From: Pseudarthrobacter sp. fls2-241-R2A-127
Lineage (GTDB): Bacteria; Actinomycetota; Actinomycetes; Actinomycetales; Micrococcaceae
Direction: 5' to 3'
Length of the DNA: 64,000 nucleotides
Assembly (NCBI RefSeq): GCF_030209355.1
Contig: NZ_JARVSF010000008.1
Span: 186,001-250,000 of the forward strand
Shown: positions 53,479-62,629 of the stretch, piece by piece
How the letters are laid out: the number at the start of each line of letters is the position of its first letter
Position numbering within the stretch: the stretch's first letter is position 1
Translations under genes and position numbers: made by a program
Notes under the pieces: model-generated
The model's input: only the letters and a program-made list of their open reading frames with translations
Database searches by the model: none
What the model was told of the DNA's origin: nothing

Positions 53479-54834
53479 CTACACAGATTCCAGGATTGCG
53501 ACGACGCCCTGGCCGCCGGCCGCACACACAGACACCAGGCCGCGGGCCGGACGCCCCTGGGAGTCCGCCTTTGCATGCAGCATCTTGGCCAGCGAACCCA
53601 CGATCCGCCCGCCGGTGGCGGCGAAAGGATGCCCCGCTGCGAGCGATGATCCGTTGACGTTGAGGCGTGAACGGTCGACGCTGCCCAGCGCGCCGTCCAG
53701 TCCGAGCCGGTTGCGGCAGAATTCTTCGTCCTCCCAGGCGGCAAGCGTGCTCAGGACGGTGGCAGCGAAGGCTTCGTGGATTTCGAAGAAGTCGAAGTCT
53801 GCCAGTGTCAGGTTCTGCCGGGCCAGGAGCCGGGGCACCGCGAAGACCGGGGCCATGAGCAGGCCGTCCTTGCCGTGCACAAAGTCCACTGCTGCCGCTT
53901 CGGCATCCACCACGGCAGCCAGTTTGGGCAGGTCGCGGGCATCAGCCCAGTCGTCGGAGGCAAGGAGCACCGTGGAGGCGCCGTCTGTCAACGGGGTGGA
54001 GTTACCGGCCGTCATGGTGGCGCCGGCGCCCAGGTTCCTGCCGAACACAGGCTTCAGCGACGCCAGTTTTTCCATTGAGGTATCAGCGCGCAAGTTGGCG
54101 TCCCGCGTCAGTCCCCGGTAGGGAGTCAACAGGTCGTCAAAGAAACCTGAATCGTAGGCGGCTGCGAGTTTACGGTGACTGTTCAGCGCCAGTTCGTCCT
54201 GTGCTTCGCGGGATATCTGCCACTGCGCGGTGGTCAGTGCCTGGTGCTCTCCCATGGACAGGCCGGTGCGCGGTTCTGCCGTACCGGGCGCCAGCGGGGC
54301 CAGGTCCTTCGGCCGGAGCCGGCTCAGGATCTGCAGCCGCTGCGGAAGCGTCTTGGCGCGGTTGAGGTCCAGGATGATGTCGCGGAGTCCCTCGCTGACC
54401 ACCACGGGAGCATCAGAGGCTGAATCCACGCCGCCGGCTATGGCCGAATCAATCTGTCCCAGCTTGATCTTGTTGGCCAGCCCCACCACAGTTTCCAATC
54501 CCGTGGCGCAGGCCTGCTGGAGGTCGTAGACCGGTGTTTCGGCGGAGAGGGCGGACCCAAGGACTGCTTCCCGCGTGAGGTTGAAGTCCCGGCTGTGCTT
54601 GAGGACGGCTCCTGCGGCAACCTGTCCGATTCGTTCGTCCTGGAGTCCGAACCGTGCGATCAGGCCATCCAGGGCTGCGGTCAGCATGTCCTGGTTGGAG
54701 GACTTTGCGTAGGCGCCGCCGGCCCGGGCAAAGGGGATTCTGTTGCCGCCAACAATCACCGCCCTGCGCGGCGCGGGAACTGCTGCTCGAACTGATTCAT
54801 CAGGTGCTGGCGTGGACTGTCCGTCGATGGACAT
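53479..54834 (-). CDS. Acetyl-CoA acyltransferase, FadA2 type
   Basis: Thiolase that splits 3-oxoacyl-CoA into acetyl-CoA and a shortened acyl-CoA. The nucleophile Cys109 is in LQQACATGLETVVG, the catalytic His region is NVNGSSLAAGHPFAATGGRI, and the C-terminal Cys is in VSVCAAGGQGVVAIL. The 451-aa length is normal. It heads the divergent operon fadA2-fabG4-maoC, which starts close to the TetR palindrome at 54864-54896. Confidence 0.92.
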   Translation of the reverse strand: MSIDGQSTPAPDESVRAAVPAPRRAVIVGGNRIPFARAGGAYAKSSNQDMLTAALDGLIARFGLQDERIGQVAAGAVLKHSRDFNLTREAVLGSALSAETPVYDLQQACATGLETVVGLANKIKLGQIDSAIAGGVDSASDAPVVVSEGLRDIILDLNRAKTLPQRLQILSRLRPKDLAPLAPGTAEPRTGLSMGEHQALTTAQWQISREAQDELALNSHRKLAAAYDSGFFDDLLTPYRGLTRDANLRADTSMEKLASLKPVFGRNLGAGATMTAGNSTPLTDGASTVLLASDDWADARDLPKLAAVVDAEAAAVDFVHGKDGLLMAPVFAVPRLLARQNLTLADFDFFEIHEAFAATVLSTLAAWEDEEFCRNRLGLDGALGSVDRSRLNVNGSSLAAGHPFAATGGRIVGSLAKMLHAKADSQGRPARGLVSVCAAGGQGVVAILESV

Positions 54835-54863
54835 GGGTGGCTCCTCTGCTCACATGCGGTTAC

Positions 54864-54896
54864 CGATACCCAGCGTACCTGATACGCTGGGTATCG
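54864..54896. promoter_or_regulatory. Palindromic operator of the TetR regulator
   Basis: Perfect 14-base arms CGATACCCAGCGTA and TACGCTGGGTATCG around a 5-base CCTGA centre. The right arm contains the -10 box TACGCT of the TetR gene and reaches its GTG. Binding here would block the TetR transcript and probably the divergent fadA2 operon. Confidence 0.85.
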
Positions 54897-55624
54897 TGAA
54901 CTTCCACAACCCCGGCCTCCCGCTCACCGTTGCGCCGCCATCTGCCGCCAGTTCAGACGGCCGTTCCGCACGCTGGCAGAGCCACCGCGAGGAACGCCGC
55001 CGGGAGCTGATCAAGCAGGCCCGCAGGGCAGTGCATGCCCTCGGCAGCGATGCGTCCATGGAAGAGATCGCCACGGCGGCCGGAACCTCGAAGTCAGTGT
55101 TCTACCGCTACTTCGGAGACAAAGCCGGCCTGCAGCAGGCAGTGGGGGAAGTAGTCCTGAGCCAGATGCAGAACCGCATCCAAGAAGCCGCCCAAAGTGC
55201 GGTTACGCCGCGCGAAGGGTTGCTGGCAATGGTCTCGGCCTACCTGCAAATGGCAGACACCAGTCCCAGCGTCTATGCGTTCGTCACCAGCTACACCCCG
55301 GGCGAGGCCACCGGACCGACGTCTCCGGCGACGGGGGCCGGCGCCCTGGGCCACTTCTTCGATGCCATTGCCGACATGATCGCTGAGCCGATGCGCTCCC
55401 ACCTCGGTGACGTCGGAGAAACCCTCATCGGTTTCTGGCCCCGCGCGGCCATCGGACTGGTACGCAACGCCGGCGAGCAGTGGCTCAGCACGCCGGACTC
55501 CCCCGCCAAACCAAGCCAGGAAGCCATGGCCCGCCACATCACGGCGTGGCTGTGCGTTGGCATAGCCCCGGAACTCACCCCCGCCCCACCGACCACCAAG
55601 TTATCCGCCAAAGAAGGACTGTGA
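54896..55624 (+). CDS. TetR family regulator of the fatty-acid module
   Basis: A 242-aa repressor. The N-terminal HTH is in MEEIATAAGTSKSVFYRYFG, and the ligand domain ends PELTPAPPTTKLSAKEGL. GTG 54896 is chosen because TACGCT lies 7 bases before it and the operator arm overlaps the start. It lies one base before the acyl-CoA oxidase gene, so that gene is in its operon. The likely ligand is an acyl-CoA. Confidence 0.88.
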   Translation: MNFHNPGLPLTVAPPSAASSDGRSARWQSHREERRRELIKQARRAVHALGSDASMEEIATAAGTSKSVFYRYFGDKAGLQQAVGEVVLSQMQNRIQEAAQSAVTPREGLLAMVSAYLQMADTSPSVYAFVTSYTPGEATGPTSPATGAGALGHFFDAIADMIAEPMRSHLGDVGETLIGFWPRAAIGLVRNAGEQWLSTPDSPAKPSQEAMARHITAWLCVGIAPELTPAPPTTKLSAKEGL

Positions 55625-55625
55625 C

Positions 55626-57740
55626 ATGACTGACGTAGTGGACCGAACTGCCCGAAAAGGGCTCCGCTCCCCGGCAACCCCGGCAGCCAACCCCGTAGCC
55701 GACGCCCCGGCACCCGCCGTCGACGTCGCGGGCCTGGGCCGTCAACTCCTGGGAAAGTGGGCCGACGTACGGCTCCAGGCCAGGGACCTGGCTGCACGTC
55801 CGGAACTGCACAAAGTCGAAGGCCTGACTCATACCGACCACCGCGAGCGGGTATTCGGCCAGTTGAAGTACCTGGTGGACAACAACGCCGTCCACCGGGC
55901 GTTCCCGGCCGAACTGGGCGGCTCTGACGACCACGGCGGGAACATCGCCGGCTTCGAGGAACTGGTGGTGGCGGATCCTTCGCTGCAGATCAAGGCGGGG
56001 GTCCAATGGGGGCTCTTCGGGTCGGCAGTCATGCACCTGGGCACGGCTGAACACCACGCCAAGTGGCTGCCGGGCATCATGAACCTGGAAATCCCCGGCT
56101 GTTTCGCCATGACGGAGACGGGCCACGGCTCGGATGTTGCGAGCATCGCCACCACCGCCACCTATGATCCCGATACCGAGGAATTCGTCATCCACACCCC
56201 GTTCCGGGCGGCATGGAAGGACTACATCGGCAACGCTGCCACGGACGGGCTGGGAGCAGTGGTGTTCGCGCAACTGGTCACCCGGGGAGTCAACCACGGC
56301 GTCCACGCACTCTACGTCGACCTGCGCGACCCGGACACCAAGGATTTCCTGCCCGGCATCGGCGGCGAGGATGACGGCATCAAGGGCGGCCTGAACGGAA
56401 TCGACAACGGCCGCCTGCACTTCACCAACGTCCGCGTCCCGCGCACCAACCTCCTGAACCGGTACGGCAACGTGGACCCCGACGGCACGTACACCTCCCC
56501 CATCGCCAGTCCCGGCCGCCGCTTCTTCACCATGCTGGGAACGCTGGTCCAAGGCCGTGTGTCGCTGGATGGCGCCGCCGTTGCCGCATCCAAGGTGGCG
56601 CTGAAGGCGGCCATCCAGTACGCCACCGAACGCCGCCAGTTCAACGCTTCCTCCCACACCGACGAGGAAGTCCTGCTCGACTACCAGCGGCACCAGCGAA
56701 GGCTCTTCACCCGGCTCGCCACCACCTATGCCGCCGGTTTTGCCCACGAACAGCTGCTGCAAAAGTTCGACGACGTCTTCTCCGGCGCGCACGACACCGA
56801 CGCGGACCGCCAGGATCTCGAAACCCTGGCGGCGGCACTGAAGCCGCTCAGTACCTGGCACGCCCTGGACACCCTGCAGGAGTGCCGGGAGGCATGCGGT
56901 GGCGCCGGGTTCCTGATCGAGAACCGGTTCGCCTCGCTCCGGGCCGACCTCGACGTCTATGCCACGTTTGAAGGCGACAACACCGTGCTGCTGCAGCTCG
57001 TGGCCAAGCGCCTGCTCGCTGACTACGCCAAGGAGTTCCGGAACGTGGACTTCGGGGTGCTGGCCCGCTACGTGGTGAACCAGGCGGCCGGCGCAGCGGT
57101 CCACCGCACCGGGCTGCGCCAGGTGGCACAGTTCGTCGCGGACACCGGGTCGGTGCAGAAGGCTGCGATCGCCCTCCGGGACGAGGAAAGCCAGCGCGCA
57201 CTCCTGACCGACAGGGTACAGACCATGGTGGCCGAGGCCGGCGCCGCACTCAAGGGCAGCAAGCGGCTCCCGCAGGACAAGGGCGCAGCCCTCTTCAACA
57301 GGCACCAGAACGAGCTCATCGACGCCGCCCAGGCACACGCCGAGCTGCTGCAGTGGGAGGCCTTCACCGAAGCACTCCAGCAAGTGGCAGACCCGGGCAC
57401 CCGGACTGTCCTTACCTGGCTGCGCGACCTCTTTGGCCTGTCCCTGATCGAGAAGAACCTGTCCTGGTACCTCATGAACGGCCGCCTCTCCATGCAGCGC
57501 GCCCGGACTGTGGGCGCGTACATCAACAGGCTGCTGGAGAAGATCCGGCCCCACGCCGTGGACCTGGTGGACGCATTCGGATACGGCGAGGACCATGTCC
57601 GGGCCGCCATCGCCACGGGGGCCGAGAAGGCACGCCAGGACGAGGCCCGTACGCATTTCCGGAACGAGCGTGCCAGCGGCCATGCTCCGGTGGACGAGAA
57701 AGTCCTGATCGCGAAGACCGCGGCCGGCCGCAAGGGCTGA
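55626..57740 (+). CDS. Acyl-CoA dehydrogenase/oxidase (ACOX-like)
   Basis: FAD enzyme for the first step of beta-oxidation, making trans-2-enoyl-CoA. At 704 aa it has the extra C-terminal domain of acyl-CoA oxidases rather than the 380-aa dehydrogenase form. FAD/substrate segments are CFAMTETGHGSDVASI and VQGRVSLDGAAVAAS, and the catalytic Glu is in ATFEGDNTVLLQ. The ECREACGGAGFLIENR stretch is also typical. Whether O2 or an electron flavoprotein takes the electrons cannot be told by eye. It follows tetR by one base and ends at a shared terminator. Confidence 0.85.
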   Translation: MTDVVDRTARKGLRSPATPAANPVADAPAPAVDVAGLGRQLLGKWADVRLQARDLAARPELHKVEGLTHTDHRERVFGQLKYLVDNNAVHRAFPAELGGSDDHGGNIAGFEELVVADPSLQIKAGVQWGLFGSAVMHLGTAEHHAKWLPGIMNLEIPGCFAMTETGHGSDVASIATTATYDPDTEEFVIHTPFRAAWKDYIGNAATDGLGAVVFAQLVTRGVNHGVHALYVDLRDPDTKDFLPGIGGEDDGIKGGLNGIDNGRLHFTNVRVPRTNLLNRYGNVDPDGTYTSPIASPGRRFFTMLGTLVQGRVSLDGAAVAASKVALKAAIQYATERRQFNASSHTDEEVLLDYQRHQRRLFTRLATTYAAGFAHEQLLQKFDDVFSGAHDTDADRQDLETLAAALKPLSTWHALDTLQECREACGGAGFLIENRFASLRADLDVYATFEGDNTVLLQLVAKRLLADYAKEFRNVDFGVLARYVVNQAAGAAVHRTGLRQVAQFVADTGSVQKAAIALRDEESQRALLTDRVQTMVAEAGAALKGSKRLPQDKGAALFNRHQNELIDAAQAHAELLQWEAFTEALQQVADPGTRTVLTWLRDLFGLSLIEKNLSWYLMNGRLSMQRARTVGAYINRLLEKIRPHAVDLVDAFGYGEDHVRAAIATGAEKARQDEARTHFRNERASGHAPVDEKVLIAKTAAGRKG

Positions 57741-57772
57741 GCCGCAGGCGCCGCCACGTTGAGGCGGATATG

Positions 57773-57823
57773 ACGACGACGGCGCCGCTTCCCTTCCACG
57801 GGGAGCGGCGCCGTCGTCGTTTC
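57773..57823. terminator. Bidirectional terminator between ACOX-like gene and glgA
   Basis: ACGACGACGGCGCCGCT and the complementary AGCGGCGCCGTCGTCGT form a 17-base stem with a 14-base loop, then TT. Confidence 0.8.
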
Positions 57824-57837
57824 TGCTGCGGGGACGC

Positions 57838-59043
57838 TCAGCTGGTGGCGGGCAGAACGGAGCGGTAGACCTCAAGGGTGGTCTCGGTTATGGATTCCCA
57901 GGAGAAATGCTTCTCGGCACGTTCCCGGCCGGCCTGTCCCATGGCCCGGGCGCGCTCAGGATCGGACACCACCTCAGTAAGGGCTGCTGCGAACTCCTTG
58001 ACGAATTTCTCCGGATCCAGCGGCGTTCCGGTTCCGTCCGTCACCTGCTCCAGGTCCACCAGGAGCCCGGTCCTGCCGTGCTCCACCACCTCGGGGATAC
58101 CGCCGGTGGCGCTGGCCACCACGGCTGCTCCGCAAGCCATCGCCTCAAGGTTCACGATGCCGAGGGGTTCGTAGATGGACGGGCACGCGAAGGCGGTGGC
58201 GTGGCTGAGCACCTGGATCAGCTCATGCCGCGGCAGCATCCGCTCGATAAGGACCACGCCTGTGCGCTGCTTTTGCAGGTCCTCGATCAGGGCGGCTGTT
58301 TCCGCTGCCAGCTCGGGGGTGTCAGCCGCGCCGAGGCACAGGACGAGCTGAACGTCGGCGGGGAGCTTCGCGGCGGCCCTCAGGAGGTAGGGGACGCCCT
58401 TTTGCCGCGTGTTTCTTCCCACAAAGACAACACTCGGTTTGGCTGGATCGATGCCCAGGGCGCGGACGGCGTCGTCGTTCTCGTCACGCTGCCACAGCTC
58501 AACATCGATGCCGTTGTGGACCACCCGGACCTTACCGGGGTCCACGTTGGGGTAGCTGCGCAGGATGTCCTGGCGCATGCCCTCCGAAACCGCAATGATC
58601 GCGGCCGCAGCTTCGTACGCCGTCTTCTCCACCCAAGATGAGAGGGCGTAGCCGCCGCCGAGCTGCTCGGCTTTCCACGGACGCAGCGGTTCAAGGCTAT
58701 GCGCACTGAGAACGTGCGGGATTCCGTGGAGCAGCGACGCCAAATGCCCCGCCATGTTGGCGTACCAGGTATGCGAATGGACCACGTCGGCGCCTTGGAC
58801 ATCCGGCACGATGCGGAGGTCCACACCCAGGGTCTGGACCGCGGCGTTGGCCTCGCCCAGGTCCTCCGGCACCTGGTAGGACGTCACCGTCGCGCCATGG
58901 TAGTCGGCGTCGCGGGGCGCCCCGAAAGCACGAACCTGCAGGTCAACATGCTTACTAAGCACCCTGCTCAATTCGGCGACGTGCACCCCGGCGCCACCAT
59001 AGATCTCCGGCGGAAACTCTTTAGTCACAATGTCTATACGCAC
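57838..59043 (-). CDS. glgA: Glycogen synthase, GT4/GlgM type
   Basis: Glycosyltransferase using ADP-glucose (or glucose 1-phosphate acceptor in GlgM) for alpha-glucan synthesis. The 401-aa chain has EFPPEIYGGAGVHVAEL at the N-terminus, VVHSHTWYANMAG, the donor site FVGRNTRQKGVPYLL, and the E-x7-E motif in IYEPLGIVNLEAMACG. GTG 59043 is chosen because TACCTT lies 7 bases ahead (leaderless); TTG 59052 is longer. Divergent from glgC, 101 bases apart. Short actinobacterial glycogen synthases may really be maltose-1-phosphate synthases (GlgM). Confidence 0.88.
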   Translation of the reverse strand: MRIDIVTKEFPPEIYGGAGVHVAELSRVLSKHVDLQVRAFGAPRDADYHGATVTSYQVPEDLGEANAAVQTLGVDLRIVPDVQGADVVHSHTWYANMAGHLASLLHGIPHVLSAHSLEPLRPWKAEQLGGGYALSSWVEKTAYEAAAAIIAVSEGMRQDILRSYPNVDPGKVRVVHNGIDVELWQRDENDDAVRALGIDPAKPSVVFVGRNTRQKGVPYLLRAAAKLPADVQLVLCLGAADTPELAAETAALIEDLQKQRTGVVLIERMLPRHELIQVLSHATAFACPSIYEPLGIVNLEAMACGAAVVASATGGIPEVVEHGRTGLLVDLEQVTDGTGTPLDPEKFVKEFAAALTEVVSDPERARAMGQAGRERAEKHFSWESITETTLEVYRSVLPATS

Positions 59044-59144
59044 AAGACCCAAGGTAGTCGTTCACGCATAACTGTTCTAGTGTGAAGGAGTCCGGGTGGA
59101 CCGGACTGTCTTGGGAGTTACGAAGGCGTACAGGAGCGACCACC

Positions 59145-60557
59145 ATGCCGTTAAATAAGAAAGTCCTGGCCATTGTCCTCGCAGGCGGCGAGGGAAACAG
59201 GCTGATGCCACTGACGGCAGACCGGGCCAAACCCGCCGTGCCCTTTGCCGGCAGCTACCGCCTTATCGATTTCGCGTTATCCAACCTTGTGAATTCCCGC
59301 TACCTGCAGATCGTCGTCCTGACCCAGTACAAGTCGCACAGCCTTGACCGCCACATCTCCGAGACCTGGCGTATGTCCACCCAGTTGGGCAACTACATCG
59401 CTTCCGTTCCCGCGCAGCAGCGCGTGGGCAAAAGCTGGTTCCTTGGCAGCGCCAACGCTATTTACCAGTCCCTGAACCTCATCCATGACGCCAACCCCGA
59501 CATCGTCGTCGTGGTCGGGGCGGACCACGTCTACCGCATGGACTTCGCCCAGATGGTGGCCCAGCACGTGAACAGCGGTGCCAAGGCCACGGTCGCGGCA
59601 GTGCGGCAGCCGCTGCACATGGCCGATCAATTCGGGGTCATCGAAGTGGACCAGGACGATTCCCGGAAAATCGCCGCGTTCGTCGAAAAGCCGTCCAGCA
59701 CGCCGGGGCTGGCCGCGGATCCATCCCAGTTCCTGGCCTCCATGGGCAACTACGTGTTCGACGCCGACGCTTTGGTGGCAGCCCTGCACGTGGATGCCGA
59801 GCGGCTGGACACCAAGCACGACATGGGCGGCGACATCATCCCCTACTTCGTCAACCGCGGCGAAGCCGGTGTCTACGACTTCACGCTCAACGACATTCCC
59901 GGTTCCACCGAACGGGACCGCACCTACTGGCGCGACGTAGGCACCATCGATTCCTTCTATGACGCCCACATGGACCTCATCTCCCCGATGCCGGTGTTCA
60001 ACCTCTACAACTCCGAGTGGCCCATCTACACCCGGCAGAGCATCTCACCGCCCGCGAAGTTCGTCAGGGGCGACAACAACACGGTCGGAACGGCCCTGGA
60101 CTCCATCGTGGCCAGCGGCGTGGTCATCTCAGGCGGCATTGTTGAAGGCTCGGTCCTCTCCAACGACGTCTACGTAGCCACAAGCGCCAGGGTCACGGAC
60201 TCGGTCCTGATGGACAAGGTGCAGGTTGGAGCGGGCGCAGTAATCAACCGCGCCATCCTCGACAAGAACGTCAAGGTACCGGCAGGCGCCGCAATCGGCC
60301 TGGACCCGGACCTGGACCGGGCGCGCGGCTTCAAAGTCACCGAATCCGGCATCACCGTCCTGGCCAAGGGCCAGGAAGTACCGGAACCCGGCGACGACGA
60401 ACGGCAGCTTGCGGCTCGACACCTCGGCCTGGTGCCGAAGGCCGTCAAAGCCGCGGCAGACCAGTACCCCGAAGTACGCGAGACTGTGGACAAGGTTGCG
60501 GAGACGCACGCGGTGGCCGCGGCGAACGCATCGCCGGACGACGCCCGGGTGTCCTGA
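59145..60557 (+). CDS. glgC: Glucose-1-phosphate adenylyltransferase
   Basis: Makes ADP-glucose, the committed step to glycogen. N-terminal nucleotidyltransferase motif is [20 protein letters not shown], followed by [12 protein letters not shown] and the catalytic [14 protein letters not shown]. The C-terminal half is a left-handed beta-helix ([20 protein letters not shown]). ATG 59145 has CAGGAG 8 bases ahead. The final 50 residues ([20 protein letters not shown]) extend beyond the typical 410-430. It is divergent from glgA, giving a small glycogen locus. Confidence 0.94.
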   Translation: MPLNKKVLAIVLAGGEGNRLMPLTADRAKPAVPFAGSYRLIDFALSNLVNSRYLQIVVLTQYKSHSLDRHISETWRMSTQLGNYIASVPAQQRVGKSWFLGSANAIYQSLNLIHDANPDIVVVVGADHVYRMDFAQMVAQHVNSGAKATVAAVRQPLHMADQFGVIEVDQDDSRKIAAFVEKPSSTPGLAADPSQFLASMGNYVFDADALVAALHVDAERLDTKHDMGGDIIPYFVNRGEAGVYDFTLNDIPGSTERDRTYWRDVGTIDSFYDAHMDLISPMPVFNLYNSEWPIYTRQSISPPAKFVRGDNNTVGTALDSIVASGVVISGGIVEGSVLSNDVYVATSARVTDSVLMDKVQVGAGAVINRAILDKNVKVPAGAAIGLDPDLDRARGFKVTESGITVLAKGQEVPEPGDDERQLAARHLGLVPKAVKAAADQYPEVRETVDKVAETHAVAAANASPDDARVS

Positions 60558-60578
60558 CCGGGTCCCGACTGGAAGAAC

Positions 60579-60628
60579 GTACGGCGCGGGCCGGAGCACC
60601 AGGACGGTGCTCCAGCCCGCGCCGTACG
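60579..60628 (+). terminator. Hairpin after glgC
   Basis: GTACGGCGCGGGC-C-GGAGCACC, AGGAC loop, GGTGCTCC-A-GCCCGCGCCGTAC. Very stable, but the following bases are the next promoter rather than a clean T-run. Confidence 0.65.
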
Positions 60629-60644
60629 CTGTAAAATTCTTCTA

Positions 60645-62096
60645 ATGAGCTCCCCCGATCTGACCCCTGAGGAAATCCAGGCCTGCCTCAAGGTCCTGAA
60701 TACGATCCACGCGTACGACGAGGAGCACCCCGACTACGTTTCGGTCCGCCGCGCCACCGGGAAGATGTTCAAGGCCGTCAAGCGGCACCGCCGGGTCACC
60801 AAGCGCGACTCCATTGCCGAGGCTGACAAGGCAGTCATCGCCCAGACCGCCACCGCTGCCCCGGACCGGATCGACGACGAAACCCGCGGCAACAAACTGG
60901 CTCCGTCGGCCACCGGAAACATCGCAGGCCACCTCATTCGCTCCCGCCCGTGCTACATCTGCAAGCAGCACTACACCCAGGTGGACGCCTTCTACCACCA
61001 GCTCTGCCCCGAGTGCGCGGCCTTCAGCCACAGCAAGCGCGACGCACGAACCGACCTCACCGGCCGCCGTGCCCTGCTCACCGGCGGACGCGCCAAGATC
61101 GGAATGTACATCGCCCTCCGGCTGCTCCGCGACGGCGCCCACACCACCATCACCACCCGTTTCCCCAAGGACGCCGCACGCCGCTTCGCCGCCATGGAAG
61201 ACAGCGCCGACTGGCTGCACCGGCTGCGGATCGTGGGCATCGACCTCCGCGATCCGGCCCAAGTCATGGCGTTGACCGACTCACTGGACGCGGCCGGTCC
61301 GCTGGACATCATCATCAACAACGCGGCCCAGACCGTCCGGCGGTCAGGAAACGCCTATAAGCCGCTGGTGGATGCAGAGGACGAGCCGCTGCCCCCGGCC
61401 TTGGAATACGCCAACGGTGGTCCGGAGCTGCTGACCTTCGGCCACGCCCATGACAAGCACCCTCTGGCCCTCGCCGGCAGCGTCACCGAGCACCCCGTCT
61501 TGGCCGGCGATGCGATTACGTCGCTGGCCCTCTCCACCGGCTCGGCGTCACTGGAACGGATCGCGTCCGGGACAGCCATCGACGCCGGCGGCCTGGTTCC
61601 GGACCTGGCCACGATCAACAGTTGGACCCAGGTGGTGGACGAGGTGGACCCGCTGGAAATGCTCGAAGTCCAGCTCTGCAACGTGACGGCCCCGTTCCTG
61701 CTGGTGAGCCGCCTTCGCGGGGCCATGAAGCGGTCCACGGCGCACCGCAAGTACATCGTCAATGTCTCCGCCATGGAAGGCCAGTTCTCCCGGGCGTACA
61801 AAGGGCCGGGACACCCGCACACCAACATGGCCAAGGCAGCGCTGAACATGATGACCCGCACCAGCGCCCAGGAAATGCTGGACACCGACGGCATCCTGAT
61901 GACCGCCGTGGACACCGGGTGGATCACCGACGAGCGTCCCCACTTCACCAAGGTCCGGCTCATGGAAGAAGGCTTCCACGCTCCCCTGGACCTGGTGGAC
62001 GGAGCCGCCCGCGTCTACGATCCGATCGTCATGGGCGAAAACGGTGAGGACCAGTACGGTGTCTTCCTCAAGGATTACAAGCCCAGCCCCTGGTGA
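60645..62096 (+). CDS. Zinc-ribbon/SDR fusion oxidoreductase
   Basis: A 483-aa protein of unusual build. Residues 1-95 are helical and charged. A four-Cys site follows (RPCYICKQHYTQVDAF, LCPECAAFSHSKRD), then a Rossmann SDR domain with GRRALLTGGRAKIGMYIA, IIINNAAQTV and NVSAME. The Tyr of the catalytic YxxxK appears replaced (HTNMAKAALN has Thr four places before Lys). TAAAAT lies 7 bases before the ATG. Substrate and zinc role unknown. Confidence 0.75.
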   Translation: MSSPDLTPEEIQACLKVLNTIHAYDEEHPDYVSVRRATGKMFKAVKRHRRVTKRDSIAEADKAVIAQTATAAPDRIDDETRGNKLAPSATGNIAGHLIRSRPCYICKQHYTQVDAFYHQLCPECAAFSHSKRDARTDLTGRRALLTGGRAKIGMYIALRLLRDGAHTTITTRFPKDAARRFAAMEDSADWLHRLRIVGIDLRDPAQVMALTDSLDAAGPLDIIINNAAQTVRRSGNAYKPLVDAEDEPLPPALEYANGGPELLTFGHAHDKHPLALAGSVTEHPVLAGDAITSLALSTGSASLERIASGTAIDAGGLVPDLATINSWTQVVDEVDPLEMLEVQLCNVTAPFLLVSRLRGAMKRSTAHRKYIVNVSAMEGQFSRAYKGPGHPHTNMAKAALNMMTRTSAQEMLDTDGILMTAVDTGWITDERPHFTKVRLMEEGFHAPLDLVDGAARVYDPIVMGENGEDQYGVFLKDYKPSPW

Positions 62097-62114
62097 AGGG
62101 CGTATGCTCACGGC

Positions 62115-62585
62115 ATGAGCAACGAGTCATCAACCCAAGTGGAGAACCTGGAACACCACGATTGCTGGGCTTTGCTGCGGACCGTCTCCGTGGGCAGGCT
62201 CGCCGTGCTCGCGGACGGGCGGCCGGACATCTTTCCGGTCAACTACACAGTGGACGGCGGCACACTGGTGTTCCGCACGGGCCAGGGCACCAAGCTCTCC
62301 GCAGCAACCGGTGAGGATGCCGCCGTCGCCGTGGAGGCAGACGGAGTGGACCCAAACACGGGCCTGGCATGGAGCGTGGTGATCAAGGGGACCGCCGCCC
62401 TGGTCAAAAGCACCGAAGAGGTCCTCGACACCTCCCGCCTTTACCTCTTCCCCTGGCAGTCAGGACGCAAGGATGCGTTCGTGCGCATCACCCCGGACTC
62501 CATCACCGGCCGGCGGTTCAAAGTCACCGATCCGATGACCTGGTGGACGCAGATCAGCAGTTCCGCCAGGACAGCGCCGGAATAG
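62115..62585 (+). CDS. Pyridoxamine 5'-phosphate oxidase family protein
   Basis: A 156-aa FMN- or F420-binding split-barrel protein. The typical pattern is ALLRTVSVGRLAVLADGRPD, IFPVNYTVDGGTLVFRTGQG and WSVVIKGTAALVK. It is a short single-domain member, not a true PNPOx. TATGCT lies 6 bases before the ATG (leaderless). It follows the SDR fusion closely but has its own promoter. Confidence 0.8.
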   Translation: MSNESSTQVENLEHHDCWALLRTVSVGRLAVLADGRPDIFPVNYTVDGGTLVFRTGQGTKLSAATGEDAAVAVEADGVDPNTGLAWSVVIKGTAALVKSTEEVLDTSRLYLFPWQSGRKDAFVRITPDSITGRRFKVTDPMTWWTQISSSARTAPE

Positions 62586-62593
62586 GACCGCGC

Positions 62594-62625
62594 CGGCACC
62601 CCAGGCCGCTGCGGCCGGGGGTGCC
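62594..62625. terminator. Hairpin between converging genes
   Basis: GGCACCCC and GGGGTGCC arms enclose a second small stem. No T-run, so termination is not certain. Confidence 0.5.
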
Positions 62626-62629
62626 GTGG

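Noticed and set aside
55575..57875. 766-codon open frame on the minus strand
   Set aside because: It is fully antisense to the acyl-CoA oxidase-like gene, which has clear motifs; long empty antisense frames are common in GC-rich DNA.
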